Shown: positions 28,592-41,559 of the stretch, in pieces | Numbering within the stretch: position 1 is the stretch's first letter | How the letters are laid out: each line of letters starts with the position of its first letter | NCBI GenBank assembly: GCA_039621445.1 | Contig: CP154956.1 | Location: 36,960,444 to 37,024,443 of the forward strand | DNA: 64,000 bases | From: Euglena gracilis | Lineage: Eukaryota > Euglenida > Euglenophyceae > Euglenales | Direction: 5' to 3' | Notes under the pieces: generated by a model | What the model saw: the letters and a program-made list of their open reading frames with translations, nothing else | What the model was told of the DNA's origin: nothing | Databases searched by the model: none | Translations under genes and position numbers: made by a program

Positions 28592-30125
28592 GATGCAATT
28601 TCCAAGACGAATGGCGCTGGGGACCTTCAAGAGGGAGGTAGGGGAAGCAGCAGCAGCAGCTGGACAACCTGGCGGCGCAGGACGACTGTGGCGAACCGTG
28701 GCTTCCCCTTCCCAAAAAGAAATTTCCAAACCCCAGCCAAAGTGACGGCCACGGACCCTGGCAGACAGTGGTTCGAAGACCCCGCAAGGGGCAACAGCCA
28801 ACAGGCCATACGGCCAATGAAACCAGGGCCATGGGGGCGAACATTCCACACCACAAAAAGCACTCAACATTTCGCAACACAATGTGTTCAAGCGGGGCTA
28901 TGGCAGCCAAAACCGCACAGGCCATGAAGGCAACAAAGGCCATGACGGCACAATTGGCCATGAAGGCATCGGCGTTTACAAAAGTCGCTGGAACAAAGAC
29001 CAGTTGGCCAACAGAACCAAGGCTCTACAGGACATGGCAGGGGCAGAAAAGGTCAAACACCATCCCCACCCTTTCTCAATCACACCAACCCTCAGGGGTC
29101 AAGCACGGGGCCCCAAGAACCCCTCAAGATCTCAAATGGGCTTGGCGACCCAGAAACCAGTCAGGCCCTTTCAAGTTATCATCAAGGCCATTGGGGCCAG
29201 AAATATCAATAAAAACCATCAACGATTACAATAAGACCACAGGGGGGGGGTCTTTAACAGGCCCCACAGAAGCTAATGGGCAGCCATACAAGGGTTTTAT
29301 ATTTAAATGGGCTGCCCCACCCAGCCCCCGAGGAAGATGGCCCCCCAAGGGCCAGCCAGGAGGGACAGGAAGGGGGAGATTCCCCACAAGCATTTATTCC
29401 AAATACATCAACAAGGGGGGGGGACCCACAGAGGCCCACCCGTGGTATGGATATCAACCCCATCAACATCAAGAAGGCCAGATAGGCAAAACAGGGGCAT
29501 TAAGCCCTATGGTGTGTGCTCCAACGGCAAGATCCTCCAGAGAGAGTGTGAGCAGAGAGGCAGAGAATGCATGCAGTTCCCTCCCAGGAACACTTTCTTT
29601 TTCCAAGGGTTCAAGCCCTAGCGGGTCTAGGCGCTGTGAAATGTCCAGCACCCCCCACCCAGCCCCAGAAAATCATCTAGTTGGAAAATACATTCCATGG
29701 TGGAAAAGTGGGGAGATACCCCCCTGAACCAGAGACGGCAGAAAAATCTAAAATGGCGGACAAGAAATGCCCCCCCCCCCCCCAGTAACGTGTCAGTTGA
29801 TAAAAAATGGAATTCACTGACGGATTTACCCCCCTCGGCAAATCCCCCGAAATTGTCTACCCACCCAAAACCAACAGCAAACTTGGACCTGAACCAGGCA
29901 GAAAAAATTCTGCTGGATTACGAGCAAACTGGGTCAGTAAACCGAGTTTGGGATTCAGAAACCTGGAGTTTGATCCCATTGCTCTTAATTTCAAAACCAG
30001 AAGGGGGAACAACCAAATGGAGAATGATCAGCGACTGCAGAGAAATAAATCAGCAGTTTCAAGTAAAACCTTTCAAGATGGATCATATCCAGAACATTTT
30101 TTCAGTTTTGAAGAAAGGCCACTGG
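28592..30125 (+). pseudogene. C2 gag-like and RT N-terminal part
   Basis: Begins MQFPRRMALGTFKREV in one frame and keeps WRTVASPSQKEIS and VVRRPRKGQ in the other. At the 3' end it reads ILLDYEQTGSVNRVWDSE, ISKPEGGTTKWRMISDC and FKMDHIQN before stopping at GHW. Frames alternate through short indels relative to C1. Confidence 0.85.
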
Positions 30126-30706
30126 CGCTGGCGGCGGCAGCCAAAATTACCCAAAAATACCTAAAAATACCCCAGTAGGAAACATCAAAGCAACTTATCC
30201 ACCACACGAAGATAAATTGGAACCCCAGCAGATTCCAGGAAAGAAGTCATTTGAGAAATGCAGAAACATTTAAAGAAAGAAACACGAAGAATTGGCAATT
30301 CCAAGAGAAACCAAGGCATTCCTTTCCACATCTTTGTTTCCCACTACCAAAGCTCACCCAGAACTCTGAGGTACTCTCCTTCACTCCAGCAGGTTTGTTT
30401 GTGCTCTGCTGTCTTCTTCCAAGTACGTGGGTTGGTTTTGTCTTTGTCCACGCTTTGGACTGGAGTTGAGAAATGGGGAAACAACAACAGTGGAAGCAAA
30501 AAGCTATCCCACGCGGGGAGAGCAGGGGGCCCCTGGTCGGGGGGCACCCCTCACCCCCTTTACAGCCCGTTGACTTATTACTTGAAAACGGAGCGCTATT
30601 TCCTGAAGCCCCTGGCCTGAGCCCACCAGGGCCAGAATGAGGTGGTTGTGGGCCCAGCGAAAGCAGCCCCCCCCACCACAGCAAGGGTCCTTAACAACCC
30701 CCGACA
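30126..30706 (+). repeat. Left direct terminal repeat of the insertion
   Basis: Shares ccaccacacgaagataaatt, ggaaccccagcagattccag, gaaagaagtcatttgagaaa, tgtttcccactaccaaagct, ctggagttgagaaatgg and gcccaccagggccagaatga, in order, with 35521-36081. Confidence 0.88.
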
Positions 30707-33700
30707 TGGGAAGAAGAGGTGGCTTTGCCAACTCTGTTGGCAAATAAAACTCAGATTTTTCTTCAAAAGCATCAGGGTAAAGCCCAGCAAGTCTACTTCC
30801 AGGACAGTGGAAGGGGGAGACCACAGACGTTTTGGTTGAATCCCCCCACAGTGTCAAATTGATTGTGTAACCGAGGGGGGGACGTTAACATTACACGACA
30901 TGTAGGACCGTTCAATCGAAGCAGGTTGGTTTCCCTCAACGAATCAGAATTTTTGGGTCATTCGACAACCTGAAGTCAAACTAGAATGGGTTGAACCCTC
31001 GAAAAATATATAAAATTGCACATAAATTGAAATATTTTCACATAAAATGTGTGGCTTGTTTGAACCCTGACTGTCGTTTCAAACCCCAAATGTTCTTCTG
31101 AATCGAATCAGGAGCGGTCAGTTTGAAATCAGCACAAGGCAATGACAGTGTGGCAATTTCACAAGCCACATGATTAGAAAAGAACGTGGGATGAGTAGTA
31201 TCAGAATGTTGAGGCAGGTCTCACAGAATTATTTTCTCACAGTCTTTCTCTGCACAAGAAACTGATGAAACTGGAGGAAGTGCCCAGCCAAAGCCAAAGT
31301 CAGTCCAGCCACCTGGAGGGACGGATTGCTGCAATTGAAATCCGTCTGAGAAAACTGGCAGATGGATTTTATGACATTTTCGCACGAACTTGCAGTGAAA
31401 TTGAAAGTTTTTCTAAAAGCATCTAGTCCCTGTGTAATAAGATGTAGGCTCTGTCAAAAAGGATGTAGAGTGAAGAAAAGGTTTTGGAAGAAATTTCTCT
31501 TTGGGAAAATTGTAGGAACGGTTGAAAATGTTTGACCTGCAAATCATTGAAAAGTTACGAGTCAGTGGCAAAAATATGTCTCAGCAAGAAAACTTTGTCT
31601 CTGAAAATCTCAGACCTGAGCATCGTGGAAATTTGCAATCTTCTGAAGTTTCCTCTGCAGAATCTTCCTCCAACTTCAATGTGAGGCAAGGAAAATGGAT
31701 TGGAGCGAAAAAAATCAGGTAGTCTGAAAAAACGTTTGGAACCAGTTTCATTGGAGACCGGCGTGGCCCAGCAATAACTCCTGGTTTCCTGATTGGTGGG
31801 GTTGGGACCTGCCTGTGAATCATTGGACCGGATGGTGATGGTTTTCCCCATACCAGTGGTGGTGACCTTCGCTAACTTCATTCATAAAGCACAGGTTTTA
31901 ATCAATCATGCACGCAAATCAACACAAATTGCGGTGTGTTGCCAATCACAGTGTTGTGTGACCTTTGTTGTGTCAAAATCTGCTGCAGTTTTCTTTGAGT
32001 AGAAGTTTCTGAAGCGGCTGTGCTGCTGGAACTAACTTCACAGTTTCAAACTGGAAGATAATTTTTCTGGCAGAGGTTTTCATTTTTCAAGTTGGTGGTT
32101 TTAAAGTTTTAGCTTGGAAAGTTATATTCGCGTTTTCTTCAGCAGTAATTCAAGTTTTCCATTGTTTTCTGCTCGTGGATTTTTCGAAAAAGCCTGAGAC
32201 TGCTTGAAGCATGTCATTTATGAGAAACGCCTTTTTCTCTTGGGTGTCAGCACCCTTGTAGTTGTTCTCAAGCAGCCAGACAAACTTTTTTTAAAGTTTC
32301 CACTTTTTGGTTTTAAGTTCAACTTTGATCAGGGTGAGTTCACTGCAGGTATGGCAGGTGCTCAATCCACAGATTGGACATCATTTCAGTGGGTTTTATT
32401 TGCTGGTCCCGTGCATCTTTGGGCTCCGAGCTCATCTATTGGGAGAGGTTCACTGGCTGTTGGACAAGGGAATAAATGAATTTTGCCACCACTTTGGGCT
32501 TTTTTCAAAAAATGTTCTGGTGGAATTCTTTTCTAAACAGGCTTGACAATAACGACCAATTTTAATTGAGCAAAACTCTGGCAGGTTTTATGCAGCTGAA
32601 CAATCGGCAGCTGGCAAATGATGCCTCTGAGATTTTCCGGAAAGGGGCTCTCAGAAAATGCAACCACCCATATGTCCCAACCAAGAATTTCCTTAGGGGT
32701 TACACTTGGAGTTGGTGTGCACAAACCACATCCTGTGCACGTTCCCCCCATTGCTAACTCATCGGTTGAAAACTTGGATTGGTCACTAAAAATTTCCCAG
32801 GTCGACCAAAATCAACACCACTGAACTGAAACTGAACCACTGAACTCAGAATCCCTGGGCCCTTAAGTGTGTGTCGACAGGGGTGTCTGTTCCTCCCGGA
32901 TTTACACACCCGGTACCCCTCTTTTTGACCAGTAACTCCCAAAAATCAATGAAGATTGCTGTGCCTGCCAGTGTTCAATATAGGTGTTTTTTCCTCCTCG
33001 AAACGACAATAACCAAACCGAATTGAGCTTCCCCACCGGAAGCACACCGAAACTGAGTGAAAGAACAAAACACCTGGAAAATGGAAAAGGTCGATGCATG
33101 TCCCAGACAGGAAAAAGCCACTCAAAAAAATTGTGTGATCTGTTGGCCAAATGGTGAGCTAATTCCAATCTCATCTCGGATGGTTTGCTTCAGCTGTGGT
33201 CAGCTGCAAAATTTGCCAACAGCAGTGCTGATTTAGCTGCGTTTGTTTGCGGCTGGCTGCTGTGGATGCTAATTTTTCCATAAAGCGGTCATTTCAACCC
33301 AAAATGCCACGGGAAGTTCGGCAATCATGCATCTGGGATTTTTGTTGTGGTTTTTGTTGTGGTTCTGGCAACTTTGACAAATCAATATGTGATGGGTGTT
33401 GCAAGGAAGCCAGCCGTTAGGTGCTCAACTTCTTGTCTGTGTTGGGTGTTCTTTGTCACTCAGGTTCATAATCAAGCACCAGGAGGAAAGGAGGAACACG
33501 TTATCAAGGAATTCAAGATATCTCAACTATTTGGAAATAATTCACTTCAATGATTGGGACAATGATGTTATATGTGATGGACAACACATTTAAATGACAT
33601 CAACGACACCCAAGCAATTGAACTACATTTGTGGATGGTTTTTGGAGTTACAGAATGGTGGATATATTCATTTTACTTGAAGCGCCGGGAGAGAAGCTTA

Positions 33701-35520
33701 ATGACCTCAAAGAGCCTGTAGTGGGCAGTGGCCTGTTACACGGCCAGAACCTAGGCCCAGGCACAGCTTGGCTGCTCCCACAGTGCTGAACGAGATTTCA
33801 GTTTGCCTGTTTTTGGGTCATTCAAGTCAGTATTTTGCTCGAAGCTGTGGTTTGGATCCGGTTTTCTCCCCTCGTCGTGCAGCTGGGGAGGGAAGGGGGC
33901 GGCTGTCCGTTCTTTTAAACTGAATGCTCGAAAAAAATCAGTTTGGTATTTACGGTTGGTAATTTTGATCACAGAATTTGGATAACCCTGTGAGACGTTT
34001 TGGATGGGAGCCGGACCTCATCATTTTGTGACCGTGAGTGTTTTGGTCATACCCAGATCGGGTTTGATGATCTTTCAAGTTTCCCATTTAAGTGTCAAAT
34101 GGGTATTCCAGTTTTGAGCAGAAATTTTTTAACCCGTGCCCTCCAAGCAGAGAATTATTAACCCGTGCCCTCGCGCAATGGTTGATTGTGTGGTGGGAGG
34201 CAGTTAAGCCCGTCATTTGACATGTGTTTGATTCAAGTCTGATTTCAATCGGTTTGGATGTTACGGCCCAGGTTGTTCTCCTACCCTTAGGTTGGTGGGG
34301 GCAGCGAATATACACCTTGGCTGAAAAAATTAGATTTTATTTTTTGGGATTTTTTGAGTTTTCCAAGTCATTTGACCCCCCATTTCCATATGTGAATTGG
34401 GCGGGGATGTGGAAGGTTGGAATTCTCGATTGGCTTTTGTCGAGGGCTCTTGTAGACCCTGGACTTGTGGGTTGGACTCAGAGTTTTGATTTTTGAGAAT
34501 TTTCTGTTTCTGGAGGATTTTTTACACAAATAAAATAGTTTGAAAAAACCTGGATTTTGATATTTTTCTGGAGGATGTAAAACCAGTTGGGATTTTAGAA
34601 CTCAGTTTTTTCATTCGGTTTGGATTATGCCTATTCGTCAGAGGCACTTTTTTCTGTGTGCACAGGTTGGAGGCATTCAAATTTCGGGGGGGGGAGAACC
34701 CGGGGATGACCCCTCCTCCGTACAAAGGCCCCGGTGTGGGCCAATAAAAACAAAATAAGCCACGTGGGTACTAAAGCCCTGTGACGTAATGGCTGAGGGC
34801 CAATTTTAAGCCCTGTTCTCTGCATTAAAAAACAATCGCCTCAGTCATTTTCGGTTGGAATGCGTGAGAAGGAAGTGAGCGTTTGTACACAAAAAACGAA
34901 CCGCAGACGCACACGCACACGAACCAGCAAACCCACTGTACACTATTCCCGCCTTATAACCATCTTACTCACTCACCTCCTCGCCGTTTACTTTTTCCTT
35001 ACCCAATTGTCCCAAATTGGAAAAAAATGCCTAGGTTTTTGGTTTTCTTTTCCCCCACAATTCGTTTTCTGAGGCACTGTTGACCAAAGTCCCTGATTTT
35101 TTTAAAAAAAAATCGAAATTGAATGAAGTCTGGCATAATGAAAGCTGCCAAAAGAAAGAAAAGATTTTCACCAAAGGGGCAGAGTGGGACTTAGGTGTTG
35201 GGGTAGAGTCCCCAGAGTTGGATTTGCTCAGAATTGTTTTCAGTTTTTTTTTATGTTCAAAGATCCGTTCTCATGCTTGTCGGAGGAAATGGGTAGGGGC
35301 TGTCCCCCGTAGACCTTTTTTTCAGAGTCACCCAAGGTGCCCCAGATATTATGATGGGCGCCAGACTCGTAACACTTATTTTGAAAAAAAAGCTACAGGA
35401 CCCGTTTCAAAAAAAAGCCTTTTCGCCCCCTGCAACAAAAATTATGTCTCCCTGTTGTTTTCGGTGGGGTGGTCAGAAAACGGGTCCGACCAACGTCGCA
35501 AGGGAGGAGGTGTCGCCTGC
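30707..35520 (+). other. Internal region of the insertion, no recognisable genes
   Basis: AT-richer than the surroundings. Open frames are short and show no domain I recognise. A small duplication, attaacccgtgccctc, occurs at about 34129 and 34158. I found no tRNA-like primer site. Confidence 0.6.
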
Positions 35521-36081
35521 CGCTGGCGGCTGCAGCCAAAAAAATATCCCAAAAATATCCAAAGCAAGTGATCCACCACACGAAGATAAATTGGAACCCC
35601 AGCAGATTCCAGGAAAGAAGTCATTTGAGAAATGCAGAAATATTTGAAGAAAGACACAGAAATAATTGACAATTCCAAAAGAAACCAAGGCATTCCTTTC
35701 AACATCTTTGTTTCCCACTACCAAAGCTCGCCCAGAACTCTGATGTACTGTCCTCCACTCCAGAAGGTTTGTTTGTGCTCTGCTGTGTTCTTCGAAGCGG
35801 CTGAGTTGGTTTTGTCTTTGTCCACGCTTTGGACTGGAGCTGAGAAATGGAGAAACAACGAAAGTGTAGGCAAAAAATGATCCATCACAGAAAGAGCGGG
35901 GGCCCCAGGTCGGGCGGGGGCACACCTCACCCCGTTTACAGCCCGTTGACTTACTATTTGAAAACGGAGCGCTATTTCCTGAAGGCACTGGCCTGAGCCC
36001 ACCAGGGCCAGAATGAGGTGGTTCTGGGCCCAGCGAAAGCCGCCCCCCCCCCGGGGAAAGGGTCCTCAACGACCCGCGACA
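35521..36081 (+). repeat. Right direct terminal repeat of the insertion
   Basis: Mate of 30126-30706; ends ctcaacgacccgcgaca immediately before the resumed DIRS sequence. Confidence 0.88.
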
Positions 36082-37300
36082 ATGAGCAGCAAAACTAGAC
36101 CTAAAGGATGCTTTTTTATGTTTCAGTAAGTCCATCCATAAGGTCATACCTAAGACATCAGGTGGGGGGGGGGGGCGAACTTGGGAATTTCAAACAGGCT
36201 GCTTCGGGATAAATGTAATGCCCCAGTTTGTAATTGTCAGTGATGAAAACTTTCGGAAACCTGTGGGGAAAAGAGGGAATCATTGTACTTTTTCACCTGG
36301 ACGCCGTTTTACTGGTGGACCCACCAAAAAATTGTTATAAAATTCCCCCAGAAAGTGAAAACCGTAAAAAAGGACCTGGAAAAAACTGTGAAGAAAGACT
36401 ACATGTCAAAATGGCAGTTGGCTGCCATTTTGGGTCAAATATGATGCAACTAAAGCGCCCTGCCCTTTTTAAGGGCACGGCGCTGTAAAAGCCCTTTTCG
36501 ATGGTTTTTAAAGACAGTGTGGTCTGCAGGGTGGACTTTTTCACAATGATTTTTAATCATGAACTCAGCAAATCTTTGACGACTGTGTTTAGGTGGGGGG
36601 CACATGAGACTTTCCATGCTGGAGGGTAAGCTGAAAACCCAGATGGTTACCACTTGCACCTTGGAAAATTTTTAGTGGCAAAACCACAGCCCCCTCGGAC
36701 ACAAAACACCCCATTCCCCAGAAAATCAAGGCCCAATTAAGAGAAAAAAAAATTCTACTGGACACCCAAGGGCAGACCTTACCCCAAAAAGCAACCAGTG
36801 AGTTGCACTCAGACAGAAGCACCCATGCCTTGTGTGGGTTCTGCACATCCACAGGAGAAATTGTGCAGGAATGTTGGAGAAAGAACTCCATTTTACACAT
36901 AAATACAAAGGAGCTCAGTGCATCAATAAGCACTGTGAAAATTTTGAGCAAACCTTCGGAAACAATTTATTTGTCAGTAGAAAACAAGGAAACTATTACC
37001 TGACAAAAGGGAGGGACAAAAAGGACCCCTTCAACAAAATGCTAAGACCATTTTTCATATGCTGCATGGGAAAACAAGTAAACCTCCAAGTCAACTGATT
37101 ACATTCAAAAGAATGGCTGGATGACCCCATAGGCAGATTGTAAATGGACAGGGGGGATTCCTCTTTAGACACACAACTTTTTCAATGGCTTAGGCAGCAA
37201 GTCCAAAATGTCATACATCTTGAAACAGATTTATTTGCTCCCCCCCCTCCCACATGGAGCTACCACATGTAAAGTGGCTGACGCTTTAATACAATTATTC
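36082..37300 (+). pseudogene. C2 RT C-terminal half and RNase H
   Basis: Resumes AAKLDLKDAF, TWEFQTGCFGINVMPQ and SDENFRKP..GKRG, then RNase H pieces (ELHSDRSTHALCGF, KELSASIST) in shifted frames. About 36495-36655 is inverted relative to the rest: gcagggtggactttttcac and cagcaaatctttgacgact appear here in plus orientation, whereas in a plus-strand element they should be antisense. Confidence 0.82.
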
Positions 37301-37309
37301 CAATTTGCA

Positions 37310-38311
37310 AGGACCAAGCCCGTGAGGCATACAGTGCTATGATTTTGATTCCTGGGTTTGGTGGGCTAAGATTCCACATACTTTTGACCCCTTACAAGAG
37401 GCTTTGGAACCAAAATCTGGAGAAGTATAGGGCATTTTGGGATCCGCTCCCAATCCTCCTGGGGCTGGCCAAGGGCCCTATGCCCACTTATATTTGTACA
37501 TTGTGTACACGGCTTTTTTTTACCTCACAAATCCCCTCTTTATATAGATCCTCAGCAGTGGAACGAGTCAAACCAACCACGAGTGTGTTGTGTAGAGCAC
37601 CCTACAAAGAAATTAGGCGTACAGGCCAGAAGTGCCATAATTGGGAAAGTGTGGTGTCCATACCCCAGTGCCAACAAACAATGCCCTTTCATTTAATGAT
37701 GTCTTATGCAGCTGCCACGCGTTCATTCGTCAGACCTGGTGCCCCGTTCTAATTTCACTAAAACCCTCCTTCAGGGCCATAAGTACAGACACCATTGCTT
37801 CAATCACAAAATAATATTTGCCAAGCATGAAGTGACCCCCCAGGTGTGGGAGGCCCACTCCACCAGAGGGGCAGGAGTACGTTTACTCAAAAAACTGGGC
37901 CTTTCTGCACAGTAAGTTTGTGAAATTGGTCAGTGGAGGAGGGTGGAGGCTTTTTCAGCCCATTATCAAAGACTTGGTGCCCAAGGTGCCTTGGAAAATG
38001 CCCTGGCCACCCTAATTTCAGTGCACAATCCGGCCTCTCCAGGTAAAAGTGCGTATCCCGAGGTGTCTCGTATTCCCTCGAAGCAAACCGGCCAGGGAGG
38101 AAGGGACGCCGAGTACGAAACAGAAAAACCTTGTCAGCCCGACCCCCCCCCACCCGTAAAAGAAAAATTGTGTTCAAAAGGTCTAGGTCAGAAAATGGGG
38201 ACCAGGAGGGAGGGGCAAAGGGGGAGGAACCCCAGGGGCAAGAAGTTACGTCGCCAAATCGGAGCAGCATCGTCAGCCAACTCCAGCGAGGCGGCGCTAA
38301 GCAGGGAATCC
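37310..38311 (+). pseudogene. C2 tyrosine recombinase remnant
   Basis: AREAYSAMILIPGFGGLRFH, SLYRSSAVERVKPTTS (R box), WEAHSTRGAGVRLLKKLG (HxxR box) and AFSAHYQRLGAQG (Y box) are all present, but a frameshift near 37745 and a stop after LGLSAQ (TAA at about 37911) disrupt it. Confidence 0.85.
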
Positions 38312-38429
38312 TAACCCAACGCACCAAAAAAATCCAAACAACACCGCCAGGCATGGCCTCAGAAGGTCTTTGTGCTTCGCCCTCGGTGTCCATTCCTCCC
38401 TTGTCGGTTTGTCTCGATGGAGTACGAGA

Positions 38430-40118
38430 AGGAACGATCCAACTGGGACTAGTATAAGCAGAAGCGTTGATGTGACATTTATTGCCAAGAAGTTATGAAG
38501 GCAGTGTCCTTGAATTATGGCAAGGTTCACCATCCTGAATCCACTGGTCGATTTTAGGCTAGTGCTTTCGCCTCCGGTCGAGAGATGAATTCTGCTGGCC
38601 GCCCAGCATTGTTATCAAAGGAGGAGAATATTGCACTTCGGAAGCATTTGTTTCAGTGCGCGAGAAAGGAGCACCAGTGGACAGAGATTTGTTGCCGCGT
38701 ATTTTCTTTGGCACGAAATCCCCCCGGTGCAGGTGCCCCAAAAAGACGTTTTCAGGGCACGTATGCGCATTTCTGCTTTTGGGCCGAAAATTCTGATTTT
38801 GGGGGATTTTGTTTTGGAGGCCAGGTTTTGTGTTGCTTCTGGCACTTGTTCGGGGCATACCTTGGACAGCTTGGCATGTTGGGGTGCGCTACGCCCACCG
38901 GAGCTCCCTAAATTTTGCCTTCCGCTGGTGAAAAAGTAGACAAATTTTTCGGCGGAAGAAGCCAAGCGCGCGTTTGGGAAGACCTGTGCCGCACTTTGCC
39001 CTGGTCAGACACCGCTCGCCGCCGGCGTTATGTGGATTTTTTCGGTGCGCTGGATTGGGAGCTCCCGTCTAACGCCTTTTCGCCGAATTGGCTGACTCTT
39101 TATTTGCCCTTCGGCAAACGTAATATAACAATCCAAAGAAGAATCAAGAGGAATCCAGTAGCAAAAGAATATACAGAAGGAGACAGGCGAATTTTCTTTG
39201 AAACGTTGGTTGTCCACTTCGGAAATTGACTTCAATGACCAATGCAGTGGAGAAGAAGTAGGAATTATGCGGTCGACGTGAACAACCTGGAGCAACTGGG
39301 GATATCAAGGAAGACACTTTTGCCCCTTTAAGGAAAGACTGCCTTGGACGGTTTGGGGGTTGATTCCGTAATTTATGGCCCCCCAATCTACCGAGGGTTG
39401 CGGGGCGAACATGAAGGAGGTTTGAGCGAATGGAAAATTGCGGCTTTCTTTCCCCGATTTTGCTAAACAGAAATTCACCCAGGTCTAATGAATATAAATT
39501 TCTAAAAGGTGGTTCTTCGCCCTGTGAGCCCATATGGCATGATTACAAGCCAATGGGCGACAAGGGGGGTGACTGACTGTTTTTTTGCCAGTATGGCCGA
39601 CCGCTTCTGTATCCACACCCCATTTTAGATATTGTGTCGGTTGAATGTGTGGAAACTGCTTCCCCTAATTTTGATTAGCAGATGTCAAGTTTGAGACACA
39701 AAGCTGACGGCCATCAGTTATACTTAATCCGCCTTCTTTTTAAGGTGCTGCGGGAAAGGCAATGACATTGCGCACCTTCGGGCAGAATTTGGAATACTCT
39801 GGAAATTTTGTTCGAGTTTTTTTGCATAATTTTTCGGGAACCACCAAAAAATGGTGCTTAAACACATTGGATCAGTCACAAAAATCTCGAAATCCCAATC
39901 AAACCCGGTGCCAGCCTGGACCTGAGCCAAGAAGGAAAAATCTCTTTTTTCTTTTACCCGGTCTGCCGGAGGCCTTGGCCCCCACTGGGATTTGATTTGT
40001 GTGGAAAAATTCTTCGGAAATGGGTGGGGGCAGTACTAGCCACGGTTGGCCAGCTGGCTGGTGTTGTCGCTCTGCAATACCAGGCTCTTGACTTCGTAAT
40101 TAAGACTTTGAAAGGTTG
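38430..40118. other. Spacer between DIRS C2 and C3 with solo DIRS end
   Basis: Contains a 3' half of the MITE-like repeat (38690-38725), a solo ITR (38985-39115) and a gtgactgactg end (39567). No gene is supported. Confidence 0.7.
38985..39115 (+). repeat. Solo DIRS-like terminal repeat
   Basis: ctgtgccgcactttgccctgg, ctcgccgccggcgttatgtgg, ttcggtgcgctggattgggag and cgccttttcgccgaattggctgactc follow the order of the DIRS 5' end but with clear divergence; no internal DIRS sequence follows. Confidence 0.6.
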
Positions 40119-40299
40119 CTCGTACTCCCTCGATGCAAGCCGACCAGGGACGAAGGGACACCGAGGGCGAAGCACAAAGACGTTGTGAGGCCATGCCTTG
40201 CTCGCCGGCTGTTTGTTGTAACTCTTTTGGTGCGCTGTGTTAGGGGTCAGCGCTTAGTGCCGCCTCGCCGGAGTTGGCTGAAGATGCTGCTCCGACTTC

Positions 40300-41153
40300 G
40301 ATGAGGGTTCTGGGGTGGTACACCACCTCTGCCCACCCTGGCCCCCGTCTTCTGAACGAGGGCGTTTGAAGACAAATTTTCTGACATGGGTGGGGGGGGT
40401 GGGGCTGACAAGGTCTTTGTGCTTCGCCCTCGGTGTCCCTTCATCCCTGGTCGGCTTGCCTCGCAGGAGAACGGGACGCCTCTGGATCCGCACTTTGCCC
40501 TTGTGAGGCCGGATTGTGCACTGAAATTAGGGGGGCCAGGGCATTTTCCAAGGAACTTTGGGCACCAAGTTTTTGATAATGGGCTGAAAAATCCTCCACC
40601 CCCTTTCACTGACCAATTTTACAAACTCATTGTCCAGAAAGGCCCAGTTTTTTGAGTAAACGTACTCCTGCCCCTCTGGTGGAGTGTGCCCCCCACACCT
40701 GGGGGGTCACCCCATGTTTGGCCTAAAAAAAATCTTGTGATTGAAGCAACGGTGTCTGCAATTACGGCCCTGAAGGAGGTTTTTGGGGAATGAGAAGGGG
40801 CACCAGGTCTGACGAATGACCTTGTTGCTGAAATATATGACATCATCAAGTAAAATCGGGTATTTGGGGGCATGGGGGAATGGAACCCACCCTCTCACAC
40901 TTGTGAAACTTCTGGCCTTTACACTTTTTTTTTATGTATGGTGCCCTGCACAACACACTGGTGGTTCGCTTGACGTGTGCCAAATCAGAAGATCCAGTGC
41001 TAAATCAGAGGATTCGTGAGCAAAAAATAACATGTCTACGCAATGTATAAATATCAGTGGGCATGAGCACTGTTGCCAGCCCCAGGAGGATTGCGAGGTG
41101 ATCCCAGAGTGCACCATACTTCTCCATATTTTGGTTCTAAAGCAAGGGGTCAA
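40300..41153 (-). pseudogene. C3 tyrosine recombinase remnant
   Basis: Frames read LMMSYISATRSFVRPGAP, VIADTVASITRFFLGQTWG and HSGITSQSSWGWQQ, homologous to C1 ORF3 or its shadow frames; frameshifts remove the continuous HxxR and Y boxes. Confidence 0.75.
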
Positions 41154-41559
41154 CAGTGTGTGGAATGGTGACCGTTTCCCATCTCATGGACATTTTGGGA
41201 TGAAAGCTGTGACCTGCTGATGGGTGGTTGGGATAATGGCAACCCCTGGGTCCACAGGAGGTTGTCGAAAATTTGCAGGGGGGGGGTGTGCCTGCATTTC
41301 TCACACACTCTCTGGTTCTCCACTCTGATCTTGTTGTTGGCAAACATACCATAGAGGGGCCTCTGGGGGTCCCCCCCTTGGATGGATCTTCCCCTGCCAT
41401 GGACAAAACGAAAATACTTGACAGGGGTGTCAGTGTGGATCCCCTTTCCTCCTCCATAAGGTCCACTATGAATACCTTTTCCCCCTTGTCCAAGTAAAGG
41501 GCCTCTATGGGTCCCTTTGGGGGGCTGGGCCTTGTCAGGCCCTATTGGGATGCAGTTGG

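Larger units (their letters stand above)
30126..36081 (+). mobile_element. LTR-like insertion (5,956 bp) inside DIRS C2
   Basis: Flanked by two similar direct repeats, 30126-30706 and 35521-36081, both starting cgctggcgg and ending gaca. The sequence just upstream of the right repeat, gcaagggaggaggtg, is purine-rich like a polypurine tract. Between the repeats about 4.8 kb lacks any frame above ~165 codons and no RT, RNase H, protease or integrase motif was seen, so a non-autonomous (LARD-like) or decayed LTR retrotransposon is the simplest reading. A 4-5 bp target duplication is not clear (actgg versus atgag). Its position is fixed by uninterrupted homology of the two DIRS halves to C1. Confidence 0.7.
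28336..38429 (+). mobile_element. DIRS-type retrotransposon C2, interrupted by a 6-kb insertion
   Basis: Starts gacacctcgggctccgcac (28336) and ends gatggagtacgag (38429), the same two termini as C1 in coding orientation. Left ITR about 28360-28465, right ITR about 38270-38372, degenerate ICR about 38040-38135. The body is broken at 30126, immediately after the RT residues GHW, and resumes at 36082 with AAKLDLKDA. Without the insert it measures about 4.1 kb. Several frameshifts, a local inversion and deletions make it non-functional. Confidence 0.88.

Noticed and set aside
30504-30857. Minus-strand frames repeated in both terminal repeats of the 6-kb insertion
   Set aside because: The frames differ between the two repeat copies and break at indels, so they are not conserved as coding.
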